Shown here piece by piece: positions 32,990 to 42,440 of a stretch of DNA of 64,000 nucleotides (the stretch's first letter is position 1; each line of letters begins with the position of its first letter). The stretch is from Chloroflexales bacterium ZM16-3 (GTDB lineage: Bacteria > Chloroflexota > Chloroflexia > Chloroflexales > Chloroflexaceae), in assembly GCA_004138175.2 (NCBI GenBank), contig RYFE02000030.1, positions 1-64,000 of the forward strand. Reading direction: 5' to 3'. The notes below the pieces were generated by a model. The model searched no databases, had not been told where the DNA came from, and worked only from the letters and a program-made list of their open reading frames with translations. The position numbers and the translations under genes were made by a program.

Positions 32990-33931
32990 ATGCGTTATCG
33001 GAGACTCGGGGATGCGGGCGTGAAGGTGAGCGCTGTCGCGCTGGGTGGCTGGATCAACTTTGGCGAGGGCAAGGTGCCGCTCGACGCGGCGCGGGCGGTG
33101 GTGTCCCGGGCCTATGATCGGGGCGTCAACTTCTTCGACCTGGCGGATATCTACGGGAAGGGCGAGGCCGAGAAGCAGATGGGCGCGGTGCTGAGCGACT
33201 TCCCCCGGCACACGCTGGTGATATCGAGCAAGGTCTTCTGGCCGATGAGCGACGATGTGAATGACCGCGGCCTGTCGCGCAAGCACATCTTCGAAAGCAT
33301 CGACAAGAGCCTGGCCCGCCTGGGCACCGACTACCTGGACATCTACTTCTGCCACCGGGCCGACCCGGAGACGCCGGTGGAGGAGACGGCGCGGGCGATG
33401 GACGACCTGATCCGTATGGGGAAGGTGCTCTACTGGGGCACGTCAGAGTGGAGTGGGGCGCAGATCGTGGAGGCGTTCGATGTCTGCGAGCGCTACGGCC
33501 TTCACAAGCCGAAGACCGAGCAGCCGCAGTACTCGATGCTGCACCGCGAGCTGGTGGAGGGCGAGATCATCCCGGCCGTACAGCCGCGCGGGATCGGCCT
33601 AGTGGTCTGGTCGCCGCTGGCGCAAGGGATGCTGAGCGGCAAGTACGACGAGGGCGTGCCTGATAACTCACGCTTCGGGCGGGAGTCGTGGGCGCGCGAG
33701 CAGTATATGAATGATGCAAATGCGACGCGGGTGCGCGCGCTCAAGCCGATCGCCGATGATCTGGGCATCAGCCGGGCGCAGCTGGCGCTGGCATGGGCGC
33801 TGCGCACACCGGCGGTGAGCAGCGTGATCATCGGGGCGACCCGCCCCGAGCAGGTCAACGAGAACGTCGGCGCGGCAGAGGTTGACCTGAGCCCGGAGGT
33901 GGTGGCGGCGATTGAGAAGATATTGGCGTAG
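32990..33931 (+). CDS. Aldo/keto reductase
   Basis: This 313-residue NADPH-dependent oxidoreductase resembles the potassium-channel beta-subunit-like AKRs. The catalytic tetrad is visible: Asp and Tyr in FDLADIYGKGEAE (about 45-55), Lys in VISSKVFW (about 77) and His in YFCHRADP (about 122). The cofactor-binding C-terminus is SSVIIGATRPEQVNENV. The ATG at 32990 has AAGGA six bases upstream, whereas ATG 32984 would sit directly on it. The TAG stop codon is part of a GTAGGGGC inverted repeat that continues into the convergent gene. Confidence 0.92.
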   Translation: MRYRRLGDAGVKVSAVALGGWINFGEGKVPLDAARAVVSRAYDRGVNFFDLADIYGKGEAEKQMGAVLSDFPRHTLVISSKVFWPMSDDVNDRGLSRKHIFESIDKSLARLGTDYLDIYFCHRADPETPVEETARAMDDLIRMGKVLYWGTSEWSGAQIVEAFDVCERYGLHKPKTEQPQYSMLHRELVEGEIIPAVQPRGIGLVVWSPLAQGMLSGKYDEGVPDNSRFGRESWAREQYMNDANATRVRALKPIADDLGISRAQLALAWALRTPAVSSVIIGATRPEQVNENVGAAEVDLSPEVVAAIEKILA

Positions 33932-33985
33932 GGGCACCCCATGTGGGCACCCCCGTGTAGGGGCACCCACATGGGGTGCCCCTAC
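33928..33985. repeat. GTAGGGGCACCCC inverted repeat covering two stop codons
   Basis: Arms of 20 bp (33928-33947 and 33966-33985) are perfectly complementary. The left arm supplies the TAG of the aldo/keto reductase and the right arm supplies the TAG of the convergent URO-D-like gene. It may also act as a bidirectional terminator. Confidence 0.85.
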
Positions 33986-34959
33986 ACGCCGCGCGCGGCC
34001 GCGATGGCGGCGCGGATATTGCGCTCAGGGACAGGGATAGGCGTCACGCAGCCGGCGGCGGCGATGTAGCCGACGCCGCCGGTCTGGGCGATACCGTCGG
34101 CGACCTGGGCGCGCACCTCGTCGGCCCCGCCGCTGAGCAGGGCGCCCCACTGAGCGATCCCGCCGGCAACTGCCCCGCGCACTAGAGACTGGCCCTCGCG
34201 CAGCGACGGCCCGGCCCGCCGGTCGTCCCAGTTGACCACCTGGACGGGGTAGTCAGCGACGACCTGGAACATCAGGTCGTCGCCGTGGACGTGGAGCATA
34301 TTTAGCCAGCCCGATGAGGCCGCATCGAGGAGAGCCAAGTCGGCGGGGCGGCCCCAGCGCAGGTACTCCTCCTCGGACATACTGCGGTAGGAAGCGTTGG
34401 CGGTCGAGAAGAAGATCCCGGCGGCACCGCCGTCCATAACTGCGGACACGAAGTTGCGCCAAGTCTCAATGATCGTGTCGAAGCCACGCTGGAAGGCGTC
34501 GGGATAGCGGCGGCGCCAGACCATCGCCTGATCGCCGGCCAGGCAGCTCGCCACCGTCAGCGGGTCAAAGATCGTCTGGGTGACCGGAGTGTCGCCGGCC
34601 CCAGCGACGACCAGGTCGAGGCAGCGCAGCTGGCGGGCGAGGGCGCCGGTCTGGATCGAGGTGGGGCGCATGGCCTCCCACTGCTCTAGGGTGCTGATTG
34701 GGCGCGGCCCCTTGACCAAGTCGCCCTCGGGGTTGCCGTCGTAGACCCCGGTCAGCCCGGCGTCCTCGGCGACAAAGACCTGCGAGGGCGTGAGCTTGAT
34801 CAGGTCGAAGTCGAAGCGGCGCTGGAAGTCGAGGGTGGCGAGGGCCAGATCCTCAGCGACCTGATCCTCAGCGGGCCAGTGGCGCCAGAGCGCGACCGGG
34901 GTGCGGGGCGTGGGTTTGCGGGCGATGGTGGCGAGCAACAGATCGTGCTTGCTAAGCAT
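33982..34959 (-). CDS. Uroporphyrinogen decarboxylase-like (URO-D family) protein
   Basis: This 325-residue TIM-barrel protein belongs to the URO-D superfamily, which includes heme-pathway decarboxylases and corrinoid methyltransferases. It starts at ATG 34959 with GGAG five bases upstream. Recognisable segments are RTPVALWRHWP near the N-terminus, DFDLIKLTPSQVF near 60, TQTIFDPLTVASCLAG near 130 and HVHGDDLMFQ near 235. The sequence is divergent from true HemE, so a methyltransferase or other role is at least as likely. No corrinoid protein is nearby. It precedes nothing on its strand; the M20 peptidase gene lies upstream 57 bp away and may be in the same transcript. Confidence 0.82.
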   Translation of the reverse strand: MLSKHDLLLATIARKPTPRTPVALWRHWPAEDQVAEDLALATLDFQRRFDFDLIKLTPSQVFVAEDAGLTGVYDGNPEGDLVKGPRPISTLEQWEAMRPTSIQTGALARQLRCLDLVVAGAGDTPVTQTIFDPLTVASCLAGDQAMVWRRRYPDAFQRGFDTIIETWRNFVSAVMDGGAAGIFFSTANASYRSMSEEEYLRWGRPADLALLDAASSGWLNMLHVHGDDLMFQVVADYPVQVVNWDDRRAGPSLREGQSLVRGAVAGGIAQWGALLSGGADEVRAQVADGIAQTGGVGYIAAAGCVTPIPVPERNIRAAIAAARGV

Positions 34960-35016
34960 AGAGTCTCCGGGTGATGGGTGATGCGTGACCAAGTCACGCA
35001 TCACCCATCAGGATAG

Positions 35017-36168
35017 TCAGCCACAGGCGGCCATGGCCAGGAGCAGGAGGGCCTGCATGCCGCGACCGAGGTTCTCGGGGAGGATGAACTCATCGAGCCG
35101 GTGGGCGTTGCCGCCATCGGTGATGCCCACACAGACGGCGGGGATGCCCTGGCTGAGCGGGAGGTTCGCGTCGGTGCTGCTCTGCTGAAAGTTGATCATG
35201 GCACCGGCGGCGTGGTAGGCGCTAACTGCGGCCTGCACAAGCGGATGATCGCGCAAGATCATGCCGGATGGTCGGTCGCCCACGGTGGTGACGCGGATCT
35301 GTACATTGGGGTCCTCCACGGCGGCGGCGCGCACCAGGAGGTCGACACGAGCGACCAGATCGTCGAGAGTGGGCGCGCTCACCGAGCGCATGTCGAGGAG
35401 CATGCTGGCGTGCTGGGCGATGGTATTCACCGAGGTGCCGCCCTCAATCATACCGATATTGAAGGTAGTGCGCGGGATGCGGGGCACGCTCAGGTCGGCG
35501 ACACGAGCGGCTAGGCGCACAAGGGCGTGGATGGCGCTTGGGCTACCGAAGTTGCCCCATGAGTGGCCGCCGGGTGCGGTAGCCTCGATCCGGTAGCGGC
35601 GCACGCCAATGGCATGGTGGTGCAGCGTGCCGAAGTCGCAGCCCTCAAGGACAATCACCGCGCCGACATGGTCGCGCAGGCGGTCGACGGCGGCGCGGAT
35701 GCCGCGCAGGTCGCCGAGTCCCTCTTCGCCGACGTTGGCCACAAACCAGACATCGCCCTGGTTCGGCAGGTCGTGGCGCTGGAAGACGTCGGCGAGGTGC
35801 AGCAGGCCGGCGACGCCAGTGCTGTTATCGCCCAGGCCGGGGCCGTAGACCCGCCCGCCCTCGCGGCGGATGCGCAGGTCGGTCTCAATCGGGAAGACAG
35901 TGTCGAGGTGGGCGGAGACGAGCAGGCCGGGCTGGCGCGAGCGGCCGGGGCGACGCCCGTAGACATTGCCGATCACATCGTGCTCAACATCCTGGAGGCC
36001 GAGGCCGCGCATAAGAGCGTAGACCATCTGGCCGCGGCGGCGCTCGTCGAAGGTGGGCGCGGGCACCTGCTGCACTGCGATAGCCGTCTCCAGGATGGGC
36101 CGGTAGTCAGACAGTTCGGCGCTGGCCCGCTGGACAGCGGGGTCGGCGCGCCAGCGATAGACATCCAT
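35017..36168 (-). CDS. M20-family zinc peptidase/aminoacylase
   Basis: This 383-residue hydrolase belongs to the M20 family (tripeptidase PepT / CPG2-like). Zinc-site motifs are visible: VSAHLDTVFP near 83 (His ligand), GPGLGDNSTG near 110 (bridging Asp), ANVGEEGLGDL near 145 (catalytic Glu and ligand), and EGCDFG near 173. The dimerisation lid carries ATAPGGHSWGNFG near 195. There is no signal peptide, so it is cytosolic. The precise substrate (tripeptide, N-acyl amino acid) is not assignable. The ATG at 36168 follows an AGAG; just upstream lie 20-bp tandem repeats at 36181. The length is normal. Confidence 0.9.
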   Translation of the reverse strand: MDVYRWRADPAVQRASAELSDYRPILETAIAVQQVPAPTFDERRRGQMVYALMRGLGLQDVEHDVIGNVYGRRPGRSRQPGLLVSAHLDTVFPIETDLRIRREGGRVYGPGLGDNSTGVAGLLHLADVFQRHDLPNQGDVWFVANVGEEGLGDLRGIRAAVDRLRDHVGAVIVLEGCDFGTLHHHAIGVRRYRIEATAPGGHSWGNFGSPSAIHALVRLAARVADLSVPRIPRTTFNIGMIEGGTSVNTIAQHASMLLDMRSVSAPTLDDLVARVDLLVRAAAVEDPNVQIRVTTVGDRPSGMILRDHPLVQAAVSAYHAAGAMINFQQSSTDANLPLSQGIPAVCVGITDGGNAHRLDEFILPENLGRGMQALLLLAMAACG

Positions 36169-36180
36169 GGCGCTCTCTTT

Positions 36181-36235
36181 TAGGGAGGGTACAGCGGATT
36201 TAGGGAGGGTACAGCGGATTTAGGGAGAGTACAGG
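36181..36235. repeat. 20-bp tandem repeat, 2.7 copies
   Basis: Two exact copies of tagggagggtacagcggatt (36181-36200 and 36201-36220) and a degenerate partial third lie upstream of the M20 peptidase gene. They could be operator-like direct repeats on two helical turns, but nothing shows binding. Confidence 0.85.
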
Positions 36236-36447
36236 TGCGCGCTTCAGTCAGCGGTACATAAAGCGCCCGCAAGCCTCGCTTGAGATTTAGGCTATGTGTT
36301 GTTGGGAGATCGCGATATGCCAATACCAGCAGCCAGCCACAATCCCGCCGTGCATCCTCAGGCTACTGATTATGTCCGATCATCCCACACGTGTCAATTT
36401 GCCACCGCATGGGACTCGTGGCATACTGACGCAGCAAATCTTTTCGG

Positions 36448-36525
36448 GGAGTCAGGAGTCGGGAGTCAGGAGTCGGGAGTCAGGATCCGACTCCCGACTC
36501 CTGACTCCTGACTCCCGCCCTCCAA
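36448..36525. repeat. Period-7 ggagtca repeat folded as an inverted repeat
   Basis: Five ggagtca/ggagtcg heptamers (36448-36484) are followed by the inverted heptamers gactccc/gactcct (36489-36519), giving a potential 30-bp stem about 20 bases before the asnS start codon. Confidence 0.88.
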
Positions 36526-36546
36526 CCCCCAGCAAAGGAGCGGGCC

Positions 36547-37869
<1,323 letters not shown>

Positions 37870-37871
37870 TT

Positions 37872-38045
37872 CGAGGAGTCAGGGGTCGGGAGTCAGGGGT
37901 CAGGGATTGCGAGCCGTAGGGGCGCGACGCGCCCCTACGGCTCGTCCCAAAACTTGAGAGGGCGGGGTCAGACTCCTGACTCCCGCCCCCCCCGACTCCC
38001 GACTCCTGCCCTCCGACTCCTGCCCCCCGACTCCCGACTCCTGAT
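37872..38045. repeat. ggagtca-class repeats around a palindromic GTAGGGGC hairpin
   Basis: Period-7 ggagtca/ggggtca units (37872-37905) lead into a 17-bp stem cgagccgtaggggcgcg/cgcgcccctacggctcg (37910-37944). Inverted gactcct/gactccc units follow (37970-38042). The block fills the space between asnS and the convergent membrane-protein gene and may terminate both. Confidence 0.85.
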
Positions 38046-38048
38046 CAC

Positions 38049-38492
38049 CTACCGGACAATCGTGCGGCGGATGCCGTCGACCGCGCCCTGGGCGGTGCCG
38101 ATATATGCCTTGTAGACATTGGCACGCCCAAAGATCAGCGGCGTGGCGATGCCGACCATCAGGACGGCGGGGATCCAGAGCAGCGGGCCGAAGAACGAGG
38201 CGAGCCAAGCGAAGATCAGGCCGCCGCCGACGAGCATGTTGAGCAGGGCGGTGCTGCCGCGCTGGGTGTAGGACATGCCGATCAGCTCGCGCAGATTGGC
38301 GATGAGCAGCAGGGCGCCAGAGAAGGCACCGAAGTGGAGCGCCAGGCTGGTGTCGAGGAAGCGCAGCACAAAGAAGATCGCCGCCACCACGGCGATAATC
38401 CCCGCGACATAGAGATAGATTGGCTTGATGCGGAACCCGCCGATGCTGGTGTAGCCGCCGCCGCCATTGTAGTTCCCGTTGCCGTTATACAT
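38049..38492 (-). CDS. Four-helix membrane protein of unknown function
   Basis: This 147-residue integral membrane protein has a Gly/Asn/Tyr-rich N-terminus (YNGNGNYNGGGGY). Hydrophobic helices follow at about 26-44, 49-65, 83-100 and 103-121. A short amphipathic C-terminus is the likely cytosolic end. It has no recognised domain. AAAGGAAC precedes two ATGs at 38498 and 38492; the second has better spacing. It is isolated by repeat DNA on its downstream side and by period-7/8 repeats at 38586-38724 upstream. Confidence 0.75.
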   Translation of the reverse strand: MYNGNGNYNGGGGYTSIGGFRIKPIYLYVAGIIAVVAAIFFVLRFLDTSLALHFGAFSGALLLIANLRELIGMSYTQRGSTALLNMLVGGGLIFAWLASFFGPLLWIPAVLMVGIATPLIFGRANVYKAYIGTAQGAVDGIRRTIVR

Positions 38493-38585
38493 CTTCATGT
38501 TCCTTTTCTGCCGGTTGCCGGTAACAGCTACTGGCTAGGCCGGTGTTGTCTGGCAGTATGACGATGATCCTCTGGGGAGTGTTGC

Positions 38586-38724
38586 AGACAGGGGACAGGG
38601 GACAAGGGACAGGGGAAGCGCATTATTATGATTGGCGTCACAGCCCGACAGCCCAACAGCCCAATAGTCCGACAGTCCAACAGCCCGACAGCCTCACACA
38701 TCCCTGTGAGGCTGTCGGGCTGTT
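38586..38724. repeat. Period-7 gggacag and period-8 cccgacag repeats ending in a hairpin
   Basis: About four gggacag heptamers (38586-38615) are followed by six cccgacag/cccaacag octamers (38643-38690). A 19-bp stem (38679-38697 with 38706-38724) built from the last octamers lies 28 bp past the gatC stop and could be its terminator. Confidence 0.85.
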
Positions 38725-38752
38725 AGACAATCCTACAAAGCAGGAGTGAGGC

Positions 38753-39043
38753 TCACTCCTCAAAGACAGCGCGCACGCGGAACATACCGTCCTGCGAGTC
38801 TGGGGCGTTAGACAGAGCCTGCTCAGGCGTGAGCTTGCCGATCACGACGTCAGGGCGAGTCACGCTCACAAGGCCGGTGACCTGGGATGTGGACGGCACG
38901 CCTGTCACATCAACATCCTGGAGCATAGCAATATAGTCAAGGATATCGGAGATCTGCCCGCGCATCTGCTCAAGCTCATCGGGGCTGAGGCGCAGGCGGG
39001 CGAGGCGGGCGACGTGTTCGACTTCGGCGAAGGACAGGGACAT
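38753..39043 (-). CDS. gatC: Aspartyl/glutamyl-tRNA amidotransferase subunit C
   Basis: This 96-residue protein is the small stabilising subunit of GatCAB, which converts mischarged Glu-tRNA-Gln (and Asp-tRNA-Asn) to the correct amide. The family signature VEHVARLARLRLSPDELEQM near residue 8, ISDILDYIAMLQDVD near 35 and VTRPDV near 65 are all present. The ATG at 39043 has GAGG six bases upstream; a longer frame to 39115 is not conserved. GatA and GatB are not in the window, so the subunits are dispersed, as in many Chloroflexota. A tRNA-Gln gene lies at 50988. Confidence 0.93.
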   Translation of the reverse strand: MSLSFAEVEHVARLARLRLSPDELEQMRGQISDILDYIAMLQDVDVTGVPSTSQVTGLVSVTRPDVVIGKLTPEQALSNAPDSQDGMFRVRAVFEE

Positions 39044-39188
39044 GTGGTACCTCATAGAGATCTTCGGGTGTCGGGAGTCGGGGTTAGCACATTCAAACAC
39101 CATGCACGACATCAAACACTAACACAACCCGAAGCCTTGTCTACACTCATTATATCAGCTCATCAGCGAAGATCTGCGAGCGACGTTG

Positions 39189-39830
39189 TTATCCCGCCAG
39201 ACCAGATTCCTTATGGAGATCCTGAGATGCGTCAGGAGTGGCAAGCATCCGGCGGGTATAGCTCAGGCGCTGGACGGCAGTGATATGTGAGGCGACACCG
39301 ACGGCGATCACTGCCCACTCAAGGACGCGGAGTTGCGGCAGGAGGGGTTGAGCGATGAGGCCAATGATCAGCAGGGTGAGCTTTTCCTGGCGGCCAGCAA
39401 AGCCAACATTGCATGAGGGAATTCTCCCCGTCGACTCGGCCCGCGCCCGAACATAGCTCGCCATAATCATGCCGAAAAGGGCGAAGAGCACCCAGATGGA
39501 ATCGGCAGCACCAGAGAGCATGACGCCAGCTAGGATAAAGAACTCGGCGTAGCGATCCGTGACGTGATCAAGAACCGTCCCATAGGCGCTTGCGGTGCGT
39601 GAAGCCCGCGCAGTCGCGCCATCAAGGACATCGGCAAAGCCGACGAGCAAGATTCCGACGATGCCCCACCAGAACAGCGACTGTGCAATCAGGTAGCCCG
39701 CAATGGCGCTCATGGCAAGGCTGCTATACGTCAGCATGTTCGCCGTCAGTCCCATCCTCATGCAGATGCGTCCAAGGGGCAGGGTGATCTGCTCATAGGA
39801 TTGTCGAACCCTTGCAAGTATCGGCATCAT
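39189..39830 (-). CDS. CDP-alcohol phosphatidyltransferase
   Basis: This 213-residue membrane enzyme transfers a phosphatidyl group from a CDP-lipid to an alcohol in phospholipid synthesis. The family motif D-G-x2-A-R-x8-G-x3-D-x3-D is intact in DVLDGATARASRTASAYGTV and the following LDHVTDR at about 68-95. Five to six membrane helices follow. The sequence resembles phosphatidylinositol-phosphate or archaetidylinositol-phosphate synthases more than PgsA, but the alcohol cannot be fixed. Start 39830 is placed because AGGAG lies eight bases upstream. It lies 125 bp downstream of a PfkB-family kinase on the same strand, and a parS site lies in between. Confidence 0.88.
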   Translation of the reverse strand: MMPILARVRQSYEQITLPLGRICMRMGLTANMLTYSSLAMSAIAGYLIAQSLFWWGIVGILLVGFADVLDGATARASRTASAYGTVLDHVTDRYAEFFILAGVMLSGAADSIWVLFALFGMIMASYVRARAESTGRIPSCNVGFAGRQEKLTLLIIGLIAQPLLPQLRVLEWAVIAVGVASHITAVQRLSYTRRMLATPDASQDLHKESGLAG

Positions 39831-39884
39831 CTCACGCACTCCTCGCTCATGCTGCGTATCTATCTATGCTCCATCTGATCCAAT

Positions 39885-39914
39885 GACTGACTGTTTCACG
39901 TGAAACAGTCAGTC
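39885..39914. promoter_or_regulatory. parS centromere site inside a 30-bp perfect palindrome
   Basis: The 16-bp core TGTTTCACGTGAAACA (39892-39907) matches the bacterial parS consensus. It is extended to a 30-bp perfect palindrome by gactgac/gtcagtc arms. ParB, encoded 1.4 kb away, would load here with CTP. Confidence 0.93.
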
Positions 39915-39954
39915 TCGTAGAGCACAATCACGCCCCCTTAACGACCCGAAATTA

Positions 39955-40857
39955 TTACTGCAGCAAGAGAACATCCAGGCGGCGAGCAACCTCATCCTGC
40001 ATAATCGGCACATCTGGCCCGGTATGCTCGATCCAGATCGATGCGACGGCAGCCCCGGTACACCCTGCACGATACAGATCATCGGGGTCAGCCAGATAGG
40101 CGTGAATAAATCCTGCCATGTAGGTATCCCCCGCACCAGTAGGATCACGAGCATCGGTCGAATATGCCGGGATTGCTATCTGCCGACGGCCATCATCAAT
40201 AAACGAGCCTGCCTCGGCCAGCGTCACAATCGCAATATCACAGCCAAGAGCCCGCAGCGCACTAGCGGCAACTGAAGTATCTGAGCGCGGCTCAATCCCA
40301 GTCAGCACCCGTGTTTCCAGCTCATTTGCCTTGATGACTCGACAATGGCGGGCGACATCTGGAAAGTCAGATGGAGCATAGTGTTCAACGCGGCCATCAG
40401 CGCCGATACGGCGGAGCATCCCCTGAGGGTCAAGGAAGATCGGGGCCGAGCTATGGCTACAAATATCCTTGATGAGGGAGAGGGGTGTCTCCTGCAAGAT
40501 CGGGCCAATAATGATCGCAGCGATATCTGCGCTGATGGGATGAGCCTGCGTAATCGGGCCGGCGACCCCTAGCACATCAAGCGTGCGATCCCCTCGTCGG
40601 TCATACACCAGCCGAAAGCCGCCGGTCTGGGTTTCAGGATACGTGAACGCCGCCACCCCAAAGCGGGCTAGATCCGCAGCGAACATATCTTGAAAATCCG
40701 GGCCAACCCGGCCAACGAGCGTCGCCTGATGGCCAAGGCGCGCCAGTGCGAGGCATGCATTCGTCGAGCACCCCGAGAGCACACGACCGGCGGTTGAGAC
40801 GGACGGTGTGATGATCTCATCGTAGACCGGATTTCCAAATGCCAGTATCGATGCCAT
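39955..40857 (-). CDS. PfkB-family carbohydrate kinase
   Basis: This 300-residue ribokinase-fold enzyme phosphorylates a sugar, nucleoside or inositol-like alcohol using ATP. The N-terminal PfkB signature contains SGCSTNACLALARLG at about 26-40. The C-terminal signature DPTGAGDTYMAGFIHAYL near residue 245 contains the catalytic Asp of GAGD. The substrate is not clear. Start 40857 (MASILAFG) fits the family better than an ATG four codons upstream, although neither has a strong ribosome binding site. The CDP-alcohol phosphatidyltransferase downstream suggests a link such as a phosphorylated alcohol acceptor, which is speculation. Confidence 0.88.
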   Translation of the reverse strand: MASILAFGNPVYDEIITPSVSTAGRVLSGCSTNACLALARLGHQATLVGRVGPDFQDMFAADLARFGVAAFTYPETQTGGFRLVYDRRGDRTLDVLGVAGPITQAHPISADIAAIIIGPILQETPLSLIKDICSHSSAPIFLDPQGMLRRIGADGRVEHYAPSDFPDVARHCRVIKANELETRVLTGIEPRSDTSVAASALRALGCDIAIVTLAEAGSFIDDGRRQIAIPAYSTDARDPTGAGDTYMAGFIHAYLADPDDLYRAGCTGAAVASIWIEHTGPDVPIMQDEVARRLDVLLLQ

Positions 40858-41318
40858 AGGAGTGCCCATACATCACAAGATTGCGATACACAACCGACGC
40901 TACGGGCTGATCAGACTGAACGGAGTATGCTCTATTCTATCACCAGACTGGCGCAGCATTTGGCCGCCGCACTAACGAAACGAAGGGGCAACCGCACACC
41001 GAAGCGCAGGTTGGCGTCTCATATAAGGGCGCATTATAGCGGCGGGCAGAGGGATTGAGCCTGTCATAGGAAGGTGGAGCGGAGCGAGCCCCAGCCGACG
41101 AACGACGAAGGCAGTGGTACGGTTGGTCGTTCGTCGTTCGTCGCAGAACCCCCAAGCAACTTCTGAAACCCCGTACTAGAGCTGTAGGGTGCCGCCGCGT
41201 TATGTGTAGCACATCCTCAGCACACAGGTTAGGGCTAGAGCAGGCTTAGACGGATGGTGACACCGAGCAGGTGTGAGCGCACTACATGACCCATGCAGGC
41301 GTCAAGTCGCAGCCTGCC
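40858..41318. other. 461-bp interval between the PfkB kinase and parB
   Basis: It holds a possible minus-strand -10 (TATAAT, 41038-41033) for the kinase, an inverted repeat of cgacgaacgacga units around 41096-41145, and a ctgaaaccccgtactagag element (41163-41181) related to dispersed ctgaaaccttgt copies. No gene is evident. Confidence 0.5.
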
Positions 41319-42440
41319 TTATCCTGCGCCGCCGAGCTTCTCATAGAGGCCCTGGAGTTGCTCATCTCCATAGATAGTAATCGTGAGGCGCACCGCATCG
41401 CCAGATCGCGCGATCTGCACCGGGGTCTGGAGAAGTTCCTCAAAGAGACGCTGGGCCTCAGCGTCCTCAGGGGACAGCGCCCGTGGATCACGGTGCTCTC
41501 CTGCAACGGGACGAGGCGTATCTCGCTTCGACGGGCCAGATCCACCGAGCACAGCCCCGCGATCACGAACCTGGGACAGGGCGCTTTCTAGCGGAACCCC
41601 TTCGGCAACAAGGCCGCAGAAGCGCTCTGTTTCACGAGCGCCGAGGCCCTGGGAGAGCGCGCTGTCCAAGACCCGCGACTGCTGGAGCGAATCGTCGATG
41701 CGAAGCAGAGCCTGGGCCTGCGCAGGGTTAATCGTCCCGCTCAGAAGAGCCTGTCGCGCTGCTGGGGCAAGGGTCACCTGGAGCGCTATCTCGCCAATTC
41801 GCTCAGCCTCGCGGACGCTGAGATCGCGGCGGACGATCAGGTCAAGGGCGGCACCCTGGGACTCGGCGTCATCGAAGCGCAGGAGGGCGCGACCGTGGCC
41901 GGCGCTTATCGTCCCATCGAGGAGCGCTTGACGCGCTGGGGTGATGAGCTTGATCAGGCGACGTGCGTTCACAATCGCTACCCGGCTCTTGCCGACCCGC
42001 CGGGCGATATCCTCATCCGTTAAGCCAAACTCATCCTTCAGGGTCTGGTAGGCGATGCCCTCTTCAAGGGGGTTCAGGTCAGCCCGCTGCACATTCTCGA
42101 CAAGGGCGAGCTCCAGTAACTGCTGGGGTGTCGCGCTCTTCACCAGCACCGGAATCTCGCTGAGCCCTGCGCGCCGGGCAGCACGCCAGCGCCGCTCGCC
42201 GGCGATCAACTCGAACCCACCCGAGCCATCTTCGCTCACGATCACCGGCTGAATGACCCCGTGCTCTCGGATCGAAGCGGCGAGGTCATCAAGAGCCTGC
42301 TCATCAAAACGAGTTCGCGGCTGGCTACGATTCTCGTGGAGGCTGTTGATCTCCACCATGCGGACTATGTGCGCACCCTGCGCAGCCCCGCTCGGTATCA
42401 GCGCATCAAGCCCGCTCCCAAGGCCGCGTCTCCTACTCAT
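41319..42440 (-). CDS. parB: Chromosome-partitioning protein ParB (CTPase clamp)
   Basis: This 373-residue protein loads at parS and spreads as a CTP-dependent clamp to organise the origin. The N-terminal CTPase domain has GERRWRAARRAG at about 81-92 and ENVQRADLNPLEE at about 115-127. A helix-turn-helix follows at about 140-165. Residues about 168-215 and 226-273 are recognisably duplicated: ARQALLDGTISAGHGRALLR aligns with ARQALLSGTINPAQAQALLR, 59 residues apart. The C-terminal dimerisation domain is present. Its ATG overlaps the parA stop by four bases (ATGA), so the two are coupled. Two parS sites lie within 1.5 kb. Confidence 0.95.
   Translation of the reverse strand: MSRRRGLGSGLDALIPSGAAQGAHIVRMVEINSLHENRSQPRTRFDEQALDDLAASIREHGVIQPVIVSEDGSGGFELIAGERRWRAARRAGLSEIPVLVKSATPQQLLELALVENVQRADLNPLEEGIAYQTLKDEFGLTDEDIARRVGKSRVAIVNARRLIKLITPARQALLDGTISAGHGRALLRFDDAESQGAALDLIVRRDLSVREAERIGEIALQVTLAPAARQALLSGTINPAQAQALLRIDDSLQQSRVLDSALSQGLGARETERFCGLVAEGVPLESALSQVRDRGAVLGGSGPSKRDTPRPVAGEHRDPRALSPEDAEAQRLFEELLQTPVQIARSGDAVRLTITIYGDEQLQGLYEKLGGAG

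Larger units (their letters stand above)
36169..36546. other. 378-bp interval upstream of asnS
   Basis: It holds a 20-bp tandem repeat near the M20 gene and a heptamer tract folded as an inverted repeat before asnS. The middle 200 bp show no gene and no T-box features such as an AGGGTGG antiterminator. Confidence 0.6.

Noticed and set aside
36240-36546. T-box riboswitch upstream of asnS
   Set aside because: No AGGGTGG antiterminator sequence or specifier loop is visible; the region is repeat DNA.
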